The translations under genes were made by a program, and so were the position numbers. The notes under the pieces were generated by a model. The model made no database searches. It saw only the letters and a list, made by a program, of their open reading frames with translations, and was not told the origin of the DNA. DNA of 10,569 nt, taken from the NCBI GenBank assembly GCA_903881065.1, contig CAIRRW010000534.1, positions 1 through 10,569 of the forward strand. Reading direction: 5' to 3'. Shown piece after piece: positions 1-8,100 of this stretch. Every line of letters begins with the position of its first letter. The first letter of the stretch is position 1. Origin of the DNA: an uncultured Bacteroidota bacterium. Its GTDB lineage: Bacteria; Bacteroidota; Bacteroidia; 2-12-FULL-35-15.

Positions 1-118
1 TCCCAAAACCCTCGCGATGTTCTCCGAAGCCCGTGCGATGTCTTCCAAAACCCGTGCGATGTCTTCCAAAACCCGTGCGATGTTCTCCAAAACCCTCGCG
101 ATGTCGTCCAAAACCCAT
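1..118. repeat. 21-bp tandem repeat (minisatellite), open at the left edge
   Basis: Five full 21-bp units start at 14, 35, 56, 77 and 98, each opening with GCGATGT; a 13-bp partial unit fills 1-13, so the array probably continues outside the window. Units 35-55 and 56-76 are identical. The others differ at a few positions, mainly unit positions 8-10, 13, 16 and 20-21. Because 21 is a multiple of three, open frames run through the array on both strands (a seven-residue repeat of the AMSSKTR type on +, VLEDIAR type on -). The differences do not favour silent changes consistently in any frame, and the minus VLEDIAR frame meets a stop just outside the array. I therefore read it as non-coding. Its function is unknown. 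Confidence 0.9.
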
Positions 119-202
119 TTGTCCTTTCACTTTTCGTCCTTTTATGTGAATTACCCCCTTATTTCTGTTAATTATCCCCTCCCACTGTTAATTATCGATT
201 TG
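119..202. repeat. Degenerate tail of the repeat region with about 21-bp spacing
   Basis: After the last clear unit the sequence becomes AT-rich, but some periodicity remains. TGTGAATTAC starts at 145, TGTTAATTATC at 166 and TGTTAATTATC at 186, so spacings are 21 and 20 bp. GTCCTTT-like words also recur at 121 and 136. This is either a second, shorter repeat family or a decayed continuation of the array to the left. Nothing indicates coding. Confidence 0.5.
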
Positions 203-234
203 TCAAAATAACTCAAACCATTCAATTACATTTA
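199..234 (+). promoter_or_regulatory. Possible weak Bacteroidota promoter for the orphan gene
   Basis: TTTG at 199-202 is followed after 24 bp by TACATTTA at 227-234, one mismatch from the TAnnTTTG -7 consensus. It lies about 30 bp upstream of the start at 265. The spacing is slightly long and the last base of the core is wrong, so this is tentative. Confidence 0.25.
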
Positions 235-264
235 CATTATAAACAAATTAAATATAAAAACATC

Positions 265-1230
265 ATGGCTTTCAACGACAAAAGTACCGCACGTCTAAAT
301 CAATATGGCGAATTAGCATTATTACTCAATAACAACCCCGACCCGGTTGCTATGAACGATGCCTTTGCAGGCAGAAAAATTCTATTCGATGGAAGCCTCA
401 AAACTTGCTACGATTACCGCGACACCGCAAACGGCAGCACTAAAGGATTTACAAAAGCGAAAAATACTAACAAAAAAACAACCTCAAAATCAGCATCCGC
501 AGTTACCGGAAAAGGAAATTCCTATGCAATTACAATTAATGATACCGACCTTGCAGGCAAAATGACAGCTTGGTCGCAAGGAGCCCTTAATTATACCAAC
601 GACCCCGATTTCGCAGGCGTCATCCAAAAAATCTATGACGAATTAAATCCATTCGTCACCTCCGACCCCACCGGCACTGCACCCTATTTCACCACCCCAA
701 TCTTAGATGCCGTCATAAAAAGTAAAAATATTTACGTAACCTCTCTTGGTCAATTCAAAAGCGCAGTAGGCATCATCAACACAGCAAAAGGCAACTTCGT
801 AGCATTATCCATTCCCGAAATGGACACACACATCAAATTCATGCAAGGCTTCCTCACTGACATAGCCGTTAAATACCCCGATTTCGTAACCCAGTTCAAA
901 GCCATCGTTCAAAAACTCTCAATAATCGGAAAACGCAACCAGGGAATGAGCGCCGTAATGACCTATGCCGCAGACGACAAACCAATAAACACCGTTGGCG
1001 AATTCCTAATCACAAATTATCCAGCCATCAAACACCCAAAAATAATACACACCAATACCAACGGAATAATTGATTTACTCCAACTCAAAGTAGGAACATG
1101 GGATGGCATCTTTTCAGCCAAAGGCTGCATCGATCAACCCGTTACAGTAACAGTAAAAGCCAAAAAAGTAACACATTTTATTATCAGCATGGTAGCTATC
1201 ACACCGCCCGAAACAACGCCAACAGTATAA
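265..1230 (+). CDS. Hypothetical protein, 321 aa, family not recognised
   Basis: I do not recognise this protein. It has no N-terminal signal peptide and no clear membrane segment, so it is probably cytoplasmic. Residues 1-60 look like a compact start (MAFNDKSTARLNQYGEL). Residues 60-85 are rich in Lys, Thr, Ser, Asn and Gly and look like a flexible linker. Residues about 105-250 appear largely helical, with Pro/Thr-rich breaks. Residues about 265-310 alternate Val, Thr and Lys as in a beta-sandwich, and the tail is PPETTPTV. The ATG at 265 is the first usable start in the frame and follows an A-rich leader without a Shine-Dalgarno sequence. The coding strand is strongly C- and A-rich (for example 25 C against 7 G in 661-720), unlike the genes to its right, and it follows a minisatellite. 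A strong hairpin lies 21 bp after the stop. The reading frame is long and clean, so the gene is probably real; its role is unknown. Confidence 0.75.
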   Translation: MAFNDKSTARLNQYGELALLLNNNPDPVAMNDAFAGRKILFDGSLKTCYDYRDTANGSTKGFTKAKNTNKKTTSKSASAVTGKGNSYAITINDTDLAGKMTAWSQGALNYTNDPDFAGVIQKIYDELNPFVTSDPTGTAPYFTTPILDAVIKSKNIYVTSLGQFKSAVGIINTAKGNFVALSIPEMDTHIKFMQGFLTDIAVKYPDFVTQFKAIVQKLSIIGKRNQGMSAVMTYAADDKPINTVGEFLITNYPAIKHPKIIHTNTNGIIDLLQLKVGTWDGIFSAKGCIDQPVTVTVKAKKVTHFIISMVAITPPETTPTV

Positions 1231-1251
1231 AAAGGGAATTTCACCAAACAA

Positions 1252-1288
1252 AAAAAGGGAAGGCTACATCACGTAACCTTCCCTTTTT
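1252..1288. terminator. Bidirectional intrinsic terminator between the orphan gene and ssrA
   Basis: AAAAAGGGAAGG at 1252-1263 pairs perfectly with CCTTCCCTTTTT at 1277-1288, leaving a 13-base loop. The stem is flanked by A runs on the left and T runs on the right, so each strand yields a hairpin followed by U's. It sits 21 bp after the stop of the orphan gene (+) and 12 bp beyond the 3' end of tmRNA (-), and so can end both convergent transcripts. Confidence 0.88.
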
Positions 1289-1300
1289 AATTTAAAATAG

Positions 1301-1663
1301 TGGAGTCGGAGAGATTCGAACTCTCGTCCAAACAAGGAATTAATAAGCTTTCTACATGTGTAGCACACTTTTAATTTTCGTTAATCTTAGGCAAATTTGC
1401 AAGCCAAAAGGATTACTTATCTTCTTTATCTCATCGTGCACCGAAGCTTTACACGACTATTTCTTCATTTGTGATGCTTCACAGGAGACGCAGAAGACCA
1501 AAGCTTCTCCGGAAACAAAGGCACTTAAAACTTAGTTTTAAGCAGCCATAGCGTAGTTAGACTCGCCGTATGAAATTTTGAGAATTAGTATTAACGTGCC
1601 ATATCCACAACGCACGACATGCTTACTTAAAAATCGCACTCGCTGTCAAAACCGTACGACCCC
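1301..1663 (-). ncRNA. ssrA: Transfer-messenger RNA (tmRNA)
   Basis: This RNA rescues ribosomes stalled on broken messages, together with SmpB: it is charged with alanine, then supplies a short reading frame that tags the nascent peptide for proteolysis. On the minus strand the 5' end reads GGGGTCGTACGGTTTTGACA (1663 downward), the classic tmRNA start. The 3' end forms a T arm with stem GAGAG/CTCTC (1309-1313 and 1321-1325) around loop TTCGAAT, then CGACTCC pairing with the 5' GGGGTCG as the acceptor stem. The discriminator A is at 1301. The CCA tail is not encoded. The internal tag frame is at 1538-1567. Length, 363 nt, is normal for a one-piece tmRNA. A -7 promoter core lies 22 bp upstream and a terminator follows the 3' end. 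Confidence 0.97.
1538..1567 (-). other. ssrA: tmRNA proteolysis-tag reading frame (GESNYAMAA, stop TAA)
   Basis: Reading down from 1567 on the minus strand, the codons are GGC GAG TCT AAC TAC GCT ATG GCT GCT TAA, which encode GESNYAMAA. With the alanine carried by the tmRNA itself, the tag added to proteins would be AGESNYAMAA. The hydrophobic AMAA end fits recognition by ClpXP-type proteases. A GGC (Gly) resume codon followed by GAG matches the usual GE start of tags in this phylum. Confidence 0.92.
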
Positions 1664-1685
1664 ATATTTTCAATGAACTTGGCCA

Positions 1686-1693
1686 CAAAGGTA
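1686..1693 (-). promoter_or_regulatory. Promoter -7 core for ssrA
   Basis: On the minus strand this reads TACCTTTG, an exact match to TAnnTTTG, 22 bp before the first base of tmRNA. No good TTG -33 element is visible at the expected distance; the nearest candidate is GATTTA (1716-1721). The short distance implies a brief leader removed by RNase P. Confidence 0.65.
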
Positions 1694-1740
1694 CAAAATT
1701 TATGCCATACTGATATAAATCATTCCTTCCCGATTAACTA

Positions 1741-1774
1741 TTGGCTCATCACTATAGACTATTTCCTATCTTTG
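1741..1774 (+). promoter_or_regulatory. Promoter for the saccharopine dehydrogenase-like gene
   Basis: TTG at 1741-1743 is separated by 23 bp from TATCTTTG at 1767-1774, which fits the Bacteroidota -33/-7 pattern. The core ends 19 bp before the ATG at 1794, so the leader would be only about a dozen bases long and A-rich (AAAAAAATTAAAG), with no Shine-Dalgarno sequence. It is divergent from the ssrA promoter in the same spacer. Confidence 0.75.
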
Positions 1775-1793
1775 CGCCTCAAAAAAATTAAAG

Positions 1794-2999
1794 ATGAATA
1801 AGATAAGAATAGGCGTTTTACGCGAAGAGAAAACACCACCAGATAAACGAGTTCCATTAACCCCAATGATTTGTGCAGAATTAATGCGCACCTATCCCAA
1901 TCTTAAAATATTTGTTCAGCCAAGTAAAATACGTTGTTATACTGATAGTGAATACACAGCTTTTGGCGTTATGCTGAAAGAAGATTTAAGTAACTGCGAT
2001 GTATTAATGGGTGTTAAAGAAGTACCAAAACATTTATTGATACCAGAAAAAAAGTATTTCTTCTTTTCACATACCATCAAAAAGCAGGCTCATAATCAAC
2101 AGTTGATGAAAACGTTTATCGAGAAACATATTCAAATGGTAGATTATGAAACATTGACTGATATCCATAACAACCGTATCATCGGCTTTGGAAGGTACGC
2201 AGGAGTTGTAGGCGCTTACAATGGAATATTAGGTTATGGCAAAAAGTATGATTTGTTTCAACTGAAACCTGCAAACCTATGCAGAGACAAAGCAGAAATG
2301 GAAGAAGAACTGAAAAGAGCAAAACTTCCCAACATTAAAATAGCATTAACAGGAGGTGGCAGAGTTGCCAATGGAGTAATAGAAACACTTAGTGCCTTAC
2401 GAATTCGTAAAGTTACTGCCGAGGAATTTTTGATGGGTTCGTTTCGCGAGCCTGTATATTGCCAGTTAAATCCTCGTGATTATGTGGAAAGAAACGATGA
2501 TCATAATTTTGATTTGCATGATTTCTTTCAGCATCCCGAACATTTCAAATCCGTATTTAAACCCTATACTAAAGCAGCCGACATATATATATCAGCACAT
2601 TTCTGGGATCCAAAAGCTCCAAAAATGTTTGAATTAGCAGATATAAAAGAACCTGATTTTCACATCAGTGTTATTGCCGATATTACTTGCGATTTAAATG
2701 GTTCTGTACCTACTACCATTCGTTCCAGCACCATCGCCGATCCTTTTTATGGCTACAATATTATGAAGGACATCGAAGATTTACCGTTTAATAAACACAC
2801 TGTTTGTATTATGGCTGTGGATAATTTGCCTTGTGAATTACCCCGCGATGCAAGTGATGATTTCGGAAAAGATTTAATGGAAAGAGTACTACCTAATGTT
2901 ATTATAGAAGATAAAGATACTGTGATTGAACGCGCTTCTATCTGCAAGGATGGCAAACTCACTCCGCCATTTGAATACTTAAGCGATTTCGCGTATTAA
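1794..2999 (+). CDS. Saccharopine dehydrogenase (LYS1)-like / alanine dehydrogenase-family oxidoreductase
   Basis: This 401-aa cytoplasmic NAD(P)-dependent enzyme belongs to the AlaDH/PNT-fold group and most resembles lysine-forming saccharopine dehydrogenase. The N-terminal domain opens with GVLREEKTPPDKRVPLTP (7-24). VKEVP carries Lys75 and FSHTIKKQ carries His93, matching the catalytic Lys and His of yeast Lys1 as I recall its sequence. GFGRYAGVVGAYNG (131-144) corresponds to the yeast GFYAG segment, with Arg in place of Phe. The dinucleotide-binding loop is GGGRVANG (187-194). Asp343 in AVDNLPCELPRDAS matches a conserved active-site region. It is slightly longer than yeast Lys1, with an insertion at about 209-260. 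The substrate is uncertain: bacteria usually make lysine through diaminopimelate, so the enzyme may work in lysine breakdown or on another amino or keto acid. It is transcribed alone from the promoter at 1741-1774. Its stop overlaps that of the convergent permease gene. Confidence 0.85.
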   Translation: MNKIRIGVLREEKTPPDKRVPLTPMICAELMRTYPNLKIFVQPSKIRCYTDSEYTAFGVMLKEDLSNCDVLMGVKEVPKHLLIPEKKYFFFSHTIKKQAHNQQLMKTFIEKHIQMVDYETLTDIHNNRIIGFGRYAGVVGAYNGILGYGKKYDLFQLKPANLCRDKAEMEEELKRAKLPNIKIALTGGGRVANGVIETLSALRIRKVTAEEFLMGSFREPVYCQLNPRDYVERNDDHNFDLHDFFQHPEHFKSVFKPYTKAADIYISAHFWDPKAPKMFELADIKEPDFHISVIADITCDLNGSVPTTIRSSTIADPFYGYNIMKDIEDLPFNKHTVCIMAVDNLPCELPRDASDDFGKDLMERVLPNVIIEDKDTVIERASICKDGKLTPPFEYLSDFAY

Positions 3000-4294
3000 A
3001 TCTTTCTTTTTACTCTATTTACAATAGATGCAATAGACATTGTAAGCAAAAAGAAAGCGATTAATTTTATAGTATCAGGTATAATAGCCTTCACTCCTCC
3101 TCCTCTCAAAAAGAGTTCATAGAAACTATTCAGTGACCAGTTAAGTGGCGAAAAAGCACTTAGCTGGCGCATGGTTTGAGGCATCACATAAGTCGGTACC
3201 CACACGCCTCCTATTGCTGACAAAAGTAAAATTGATAGTGCTCCCATTATAGCACCCTGTTGTTCAGTAGTAGCAATAGTCCCTACCATCACCCCATATC
3301 CGGTGGCTGCAAATGCAGTAGCCAATGTAATAATCAATATTCCTAGTATACTGTTTCCTAATGCCAATGTGGGAAGACCAAGCATCGGCAGAAACACCAA
3401 CCCAACTGAAAGCATAAGTACAAACTGAATTAGGCAAACAAAAACATAGACCACTACCTTGCCATTAATCAACAATAAAAAAGAACTTGGCATAGTATGT
3501 AACCTGAAAATACTTCCTTCACTTTTTTCCTTCACCATACTGCCTGCAAGTGGCAATACAATAAAAAACATTGCAAATATGGTCCATGCAGGCACATTAT
3601 GCTGCACCGCATTCGGCACTATCTTGCCAATATCTTTTGAAGCATATACTTCATTGTATTTTATTATTTGTGTTTGACTAAACGCATTATCAGGTGCGTT
3701 CTTTTTATCAGGAATAATCTCTGCCAACTGATCAGAAAAAGTCTTGAACATTATCTTGGTTTTAATTACTGAGATGAATTCACGCAGGCTACTTGTTACC
3801 GATGTAAGAAATGATTTCTTTGTAATTGGATCAATAAATATAGAAATCTCAACAGAGTCTTTAGATGTTGGTTTTACAATTGATGCAGGAGGGGAATCAG
3901 TATTCAGGGTTTGAGAAACCAATTTAATTACATTTCTCTTGATGGCATCTGTAGCACCTTTTGGAACAACAATTCCAACAAGAAACTTACCATCCGCAAC
4001 AGCTTTTTTTACAACATCAGCAGTAGCTGGTATTCCATTTATTGAATCATGAAATGAACATAATTCCGAATTCCTTAATCCATTTTCTATCGCAATACCT
4101 AACGAATCTTTATCATCATTTACAAATACAATTGGAATGCCTTTTTCATTTAATGTTTTAAATGCTGAGTCCTGAATTAATGTCATTACAAATATTAAAA
4201 CCATCGGCATAATAAACAGAATAGAAAGTCCAATTCTATCTCTAAGTAGAATTAGCGCTTCCTTTTTGACTGCTGCCAATAACTTTTTAATCAT
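2996..4294 (-). CDS. ABC-2 type transporter permease
   Basis: This 432-aa inner-membrane subunit pairs with the ATPase just upstream to form an exporter. One membrane helix lies near the N terminus (about 22-41, after a basic start MIKKLLAAVKKEA). It is followed by a large extracytoplasmic domain of about 190 residues (42-235). Five more hydrophobic segments follow at about 235-253, 275-302, 312-340, 347-368 and 408-425, with a basic end (NRVKRKI). This one-plus-five layout is typical of the ABC2_membrane_3 group, whose members export drugs, lipids or other hydrophobic compounds. The motif KEKSEGSIFRL (255-265) fits the cytoplasmic coupling segment of the family. The gene starts 6 bp after the ATPase stop, so the two are translated from one message. 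The substrate cannot be read from the sequence. The stop overlaps the convergent gene by four bases. Confidence 0.93.
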   Translation of the reverse strand: MIKKLLAAVKKEALILLRDRIGLSILFIMPMVLIFVMTLIQDSAFKTLNEKGIPIVFVNDDKDSLGIAIENGLRNSELCSFHDSINGIPATADVVKKAVADGKFLVGIVVPKGATDAIKRNVIKLVSQTLNTDSPPASIVKPTSKDSVEISIFIDPITKKSFLTSVTSSLREFISVIKTKIMFKTFSDQLAEIIPDKKNAPDNAFSQTQIIKYNEVYASKDIGKIVPNAVQHNVPAWTIFAMFFIVLPLAGSMVKEKSEGSIFRLHTMPSSFLLLINGKVVVYVFVCLIQFVLMLSVGLVFLPMLGLPTLALGNSILGILIITLATAFAATGYGVMVGTIATTEQQGAIMGALSILLLSAIGGVWVPTYVMPQTMRQLSAFSPLNWSLNSFYELFLRGGGVKAIIPDTIKLIAFFLLTMSIASIVNRVKRKI

Positions 4295-4300
4295 AGGAAA

Positions 4301-5053
4301 TTAATCTCTCAGTTTTCTCTTTGTCAGCTTTAAAAATACTGACTCCAGATTCTCACAGCCAGCATTATCCGCTATCAGTTGCTTTGGCGAGCCTTCAATA
4401 ATTATTTTACCATAATCAATAATCGCAACTTCCGAACAGAAATGCTCTGCTTCGTCCATGTGATGAGAAGTATAAATAATTGTAGTTCCTGACTTATTCA
4501 GTTCTTTTAAATAATCTATAATAACAGTACGTGATTGCACATCGACACCTACTGTCGGTTCATCAAGAAATAGTATTTTCGGACCATGCAACACACCTGC
4601 AATTAAATTCACTCTGCGTTTCATACCTCCTGAATAAGTGGATACCCGTCTGTTTGCAGCATCTGTTAATCCGAAATTTGAAAGCCACATCTCTATTTTA
4701 TCCTTCAATACTTTACCTTTCAACCCATACATATGTCCATAAAAATTCAGATTCTCACGAGCTGTAAGAGTAGGATACAAAGCAATATCCTGAGGTACCA
4801 CCCCTACTATCTGTTTAATGTAATCCAAGTCTCCATGCAAATCCATTCCGTCAATTTTGATGGTTCCTCCTGAAGAAGGGAACAAGCCACAAAGTATGGA
4901 AATCGTAGTAGTTTTGCCGGCACCATTAGGACCAAGCAAACCAAATATTTCATTTCTTTTTATAGAAAGGGAAATATCATTTACAGCAGGTTCTGTTTTA
5001 CCCTTAAAGGTTTTGGATAAATGATTAATCTGAATTATTGAATCTGTTGTCAT
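4301..5053 (-). CDS. ABC transporter ATP-binding protein
   Basis: This 250-aa cytoplasmic ATPase drives the permease encoded 6 bp downstream. All nucleotide-binding motifs are present: Walker A GPNGAGKTT (41-49), Q-loop Gln88 in VVPQ, signature YSGGMKRR (140-147), Walker B ILFLDEP with Asp164 and Glu165, D-loop VGVD (168-171) and the switch His197 in TSHH. The sequence is of the CcmA/DrrA-like group associated with ABC-2 exporters. There is no second ATPase domain or C-terminal extension, so the working unit is probably two copies each of ATPase and permease. The ATG at 5053 gives a full N-terminal strand (IIQINHLSKTF). A TATATTTG promoter core lies just upstream, which suggests that the two-gene operon starts here rather than being read through from dnaE. 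Confidence 0.95.
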   Translation of the reverse strand: MTTDSIIQINHLSKTFKGKTEPAVNDISLSIKRNEIFGLLGPNGAGKTTTISILCGLFPSSGGTIKIDGMDLHGDLDYIKQIVGVVPQDIALYPTLTARENLNFYGHMYGLKGKVLKDKIEMWLSNFGLTDAANRRVSTYSGGMKRRVNLIAGVLHGPKILFLDEPTVGVDVQSRTVIIDYLKELNKSGTTIIYTSHHMDEAEHFCSEVAIIDYGKIIIEGSPKQLIADNAGCENLESVFLKLTKRKLRD

Positions 5054-5067
5054 TTTTAAAAAGTTAG

Positions 5068-5075
5068 CAAATATA
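5068..5075 (-). promoter_or_regulatory. Candidate -7 promoter core for the ABC exporter operon
   Basis: On the minus strand this reads TATATTTG, an exact TAnnTTTG match, 14 bp upstream of the ATPase start codon. No TTG is found at the usual -33 distance, so strength is uncertain. It lies in the 93-bp gap after the dnaE stop; I see no intrinsic terminator in that gap, so some read-through from dnaE is possible. Confidence 0.5.
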
Positions 5076-5146
5076 GTAAAACCTACTAATGTATAAAGGG
5101 TTTACAGCAATGACAAAAAACAGGAAATTGCTTAATTCGGGAATTA

Positions 5147-8100
5147 CTAATTCAGTTTAAATTCAAGATGATTCAACGCTAGTAATTCAAGCAAATCATT
5201 ATTCGGATTTACTTTTATCTTTTTTGAAGGCATTAGAACTGATATGTTTTCTTCGCTGTCAAAAATTTTAAACTGCAATGTACAATTGCTAGGCAATAGA
5301 GATGTATTTACATTAAGGAGTTCTCTTACCTTAGTAATAAAATCATCATTAAGATCTTCTATAGGAACATTCACTGTTATCGTTTTTAAAAGTTTATCAC
5401 GTAACTCCGAAAGCAGTTGGATATTCTGCACCTTAAATTCAAGGTTATCTGCTTGACGGAAACGTTCTTGTATTTTTCCTTTAATATAAAGAAACAATCC
5501 CATTACCATATAAGGCTTGAACTTCACATAATCTTCACCGAAAAAAGCAAGCTCAGTAGATTCTCTATAATCTTCAATAGTTATTTTGCCCCAAGGATTA
5601 CCGGTTTTTGTAACACCATTATGCACAGCAGTAACAACACCTCCAAATACTAAATCTTTGTTTTTATTCTCAACTAATAATTTTGTATCACTTATTGAAT
5701 GAAAGCAAAAATTATCTATTTCCAATTTGTATGTATCCAGTGGATGTCCTGACATGAAAAATCCAACAACATCTTTCTCGTTTTTCAACTGCTCCAAATG
5801 GCTCCACTGTTCACAGCTTGGAATCTTTGGTTCAGGCATATCGGCAGAAATTTCATCACCAAACAATGATACCTGAGCTGAGTTTACTCCATCCTGATGC
5901 GTACTTCCATAGCGGATTATACGCTCCAGAAAATTACCCATGTCATTGCCTTCGGTATAAAAATAAGTAGCGCGATGGATTCCAAAAGAATCCAAACCAC
6001 CTGAATAAGCCAGGCTTTCAAAAGTTTTCTTATTTGCTGCACGCAAATTAATTCGCCGAACAAAATCAAATACATTTTTATATGGGCCGTTAGTCTTTCG
6101 TTCATCCACTATTGAAAAAACTGCATTTTCTCCAACACCTTTTACAGCTCCCATCCCAAAACGTATTTGACCGCTTTTATTGACGGCAAACTTATATTGA
6201 CTTTCATTTACATCCGGTCCAAGTACAGGTAATCCCATTCTTTTACACTCATCCATAAAGAATGTAATCTTGTCAATATTATTTAAATTATGTGTAAGCA
6301 CCGCCGACATATATTCTCCAGGATAATGTGCTTTTAAATATGCAGTTTGGAAAGCAACGAACGCATAACAAGTAGAGTGTGATTTATTGAATGCATACTG
6401 TGCAAACTTCTCCCAATCTGTCCATATCTTTTCCAATTTTCCCACTGGTAATTCCTTTGCTGTAGCACCTTCAATAAACTTACTTTTCATTTTATCAAGA
6501 GTCGCTCTATCCTTTTTACCCATCGCTTTACGCAACACGTCGGCATCGCCTTTTGTAAACCCTGCTAATTTTTGCGACAGCAACATCACCTGCTCCTGAT
6601 AAACAGTAATACCATAGGTGTCTGCAAGGTATTCTTCCATCTCCGGCAAGTCATATGTAATTGGCTCTTTGCCATTTTTACGTGCAATAAAGTTTGGAAT
6701 GTATTCAATAGGACCCGGACGATACAAGGCATTCATGGCAATTAAATCGGCAAACTTATCCGGTTTAAGATTGATTAAATGTTTCTGCATTCCTGGACTT
6801 TCAAACTGAAACGTACCATTTGTATCACCTCGTTTATAGAGTTCAAATGTTTTTAAATCATCTAACGGAACATCATCAATCACAATATCAATTCCGTGAT
6901 TTTCTTTTATAAGTCGCAACGCATCACGAATAATGGTAAGCGTTTTCAAACCTAAGAAGTCCATCTTTATTACACCTGCATCCTCAATTACTTTTCCATC
7001 ATACTGTGTAATTAGCAACGTTGTCTCTTTGGAAGCCGCCACAGGAACAATCTCTGTCAAATCTTTGGGAGCAATGATAATAGCTGAAGCATGAATACCA
7101 GTACCTCTTACAGAACCTTCAAGAACAAGTGCTTCTTTTAAAACCCTTGCCTGCATATCATCTCCCGCAAGTATGGTGCGAAGTTTCTTCGCATCTTCTA
7201 TCTCTTCTTTTGTCAGTCCTTCCTTTGTTTCAAGGCTACCTTCACCTGTCAATGGTGCTTTCAACACACGATTCAATTCTATTCCCGGTCTTTCAGGAAC
7301 AAGCTTTGCAAGTATATTGGAATCCTGCAAAGGCAAATCCATTACACGAGCAACATCTTTGATACTGCTTTTAGCAGCCATTGTACCATAGGTAACAATT
7401 TGTGCCACCTGATTTTTACCATACTTCTCTACTACATAATCAATCACTTTCTGACGACCTTCATCATCAAAATCAGTATCAATATCGGGCATTGTTTTAC
7501 GATCGGGATTAAGGAAACGCTCGAACAGTAAATTATATTTTATCGGGTCAATATTAGTAATACCAATACAATAAGCAACTGCCGAACCAGCAGCCGAACC
7601 ACGACCAGGACCAACGAATACTCCTAAATCTTTTCCTGCCTTTACAAAATCTGCAACAATAAGAAAGTATCCGGCAAAGCCCATTATTCGTATTGTATTC
7701 AACTCAAAATTCAATCGTTCTTCAACATCAAGTGTTATTTCCTTATAACGTTCCTTGGCTCCTGTAAAGGTTAAATGATGCAGGTAATCATCCTGAGTAA
7801 GAAAAGTTGTGGGGATTTGAAAAGCCGGCAACAATATATCCTGCTTCAGTTTCAGTGTTGTTATTTTATCTACTATTGCATTTGTATTATCTATCGCTTC
7901 CGGTATATCGCTGAACAGTTGTGTCATTTCAGCAGTTGTCTTGAAATAAAACTGATCGTTATAAAAAGCAAATCGTTTTCCTTTTGTTGATACCGAATCA
8001 TCATCACCAAAATCCTTCATGGTAGGTGTGGTTTGCTTTTCACCCGTATTTATACAAAGCAGAATATCATGTGCATTCCAATCTTGCTGGTCCACATAAT

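Noticed and set aside
1..118. Minus-strand frame with a heptad VLEDIAR-like repeat, which could form a coiled coil
   Set aside because: Some unit differences are silent in this frame, but others change Leu to Ser, Val to Ala and Arg to Trp, and a stop codon lies a few codons upstream with no ATG between. The frame could only be judged with the sequence to the left.
1..118. CRISPR array
   Set aside because: Units are directly adjacent at 21 bp with no variable spacers, and there are no cas genes.
17..211. A 64-codon + frame through the minisatellite, with AMSSKTR-type repeats
   Set aside because: It exists because the 21-bp period is divisible by three; differences between units change residues freely and the C-terminal part reads through AT-rich degenerate DNA. 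No promoter or leader is visible.
1301..1330. A standalone tRNA gene on the minus strand
   Set aside because: The T arm and acceptor end look tRNA-like, but the matching 5' acceptor strand is 330 bases away with GGTTTTGACA, which identifies tmRNA.
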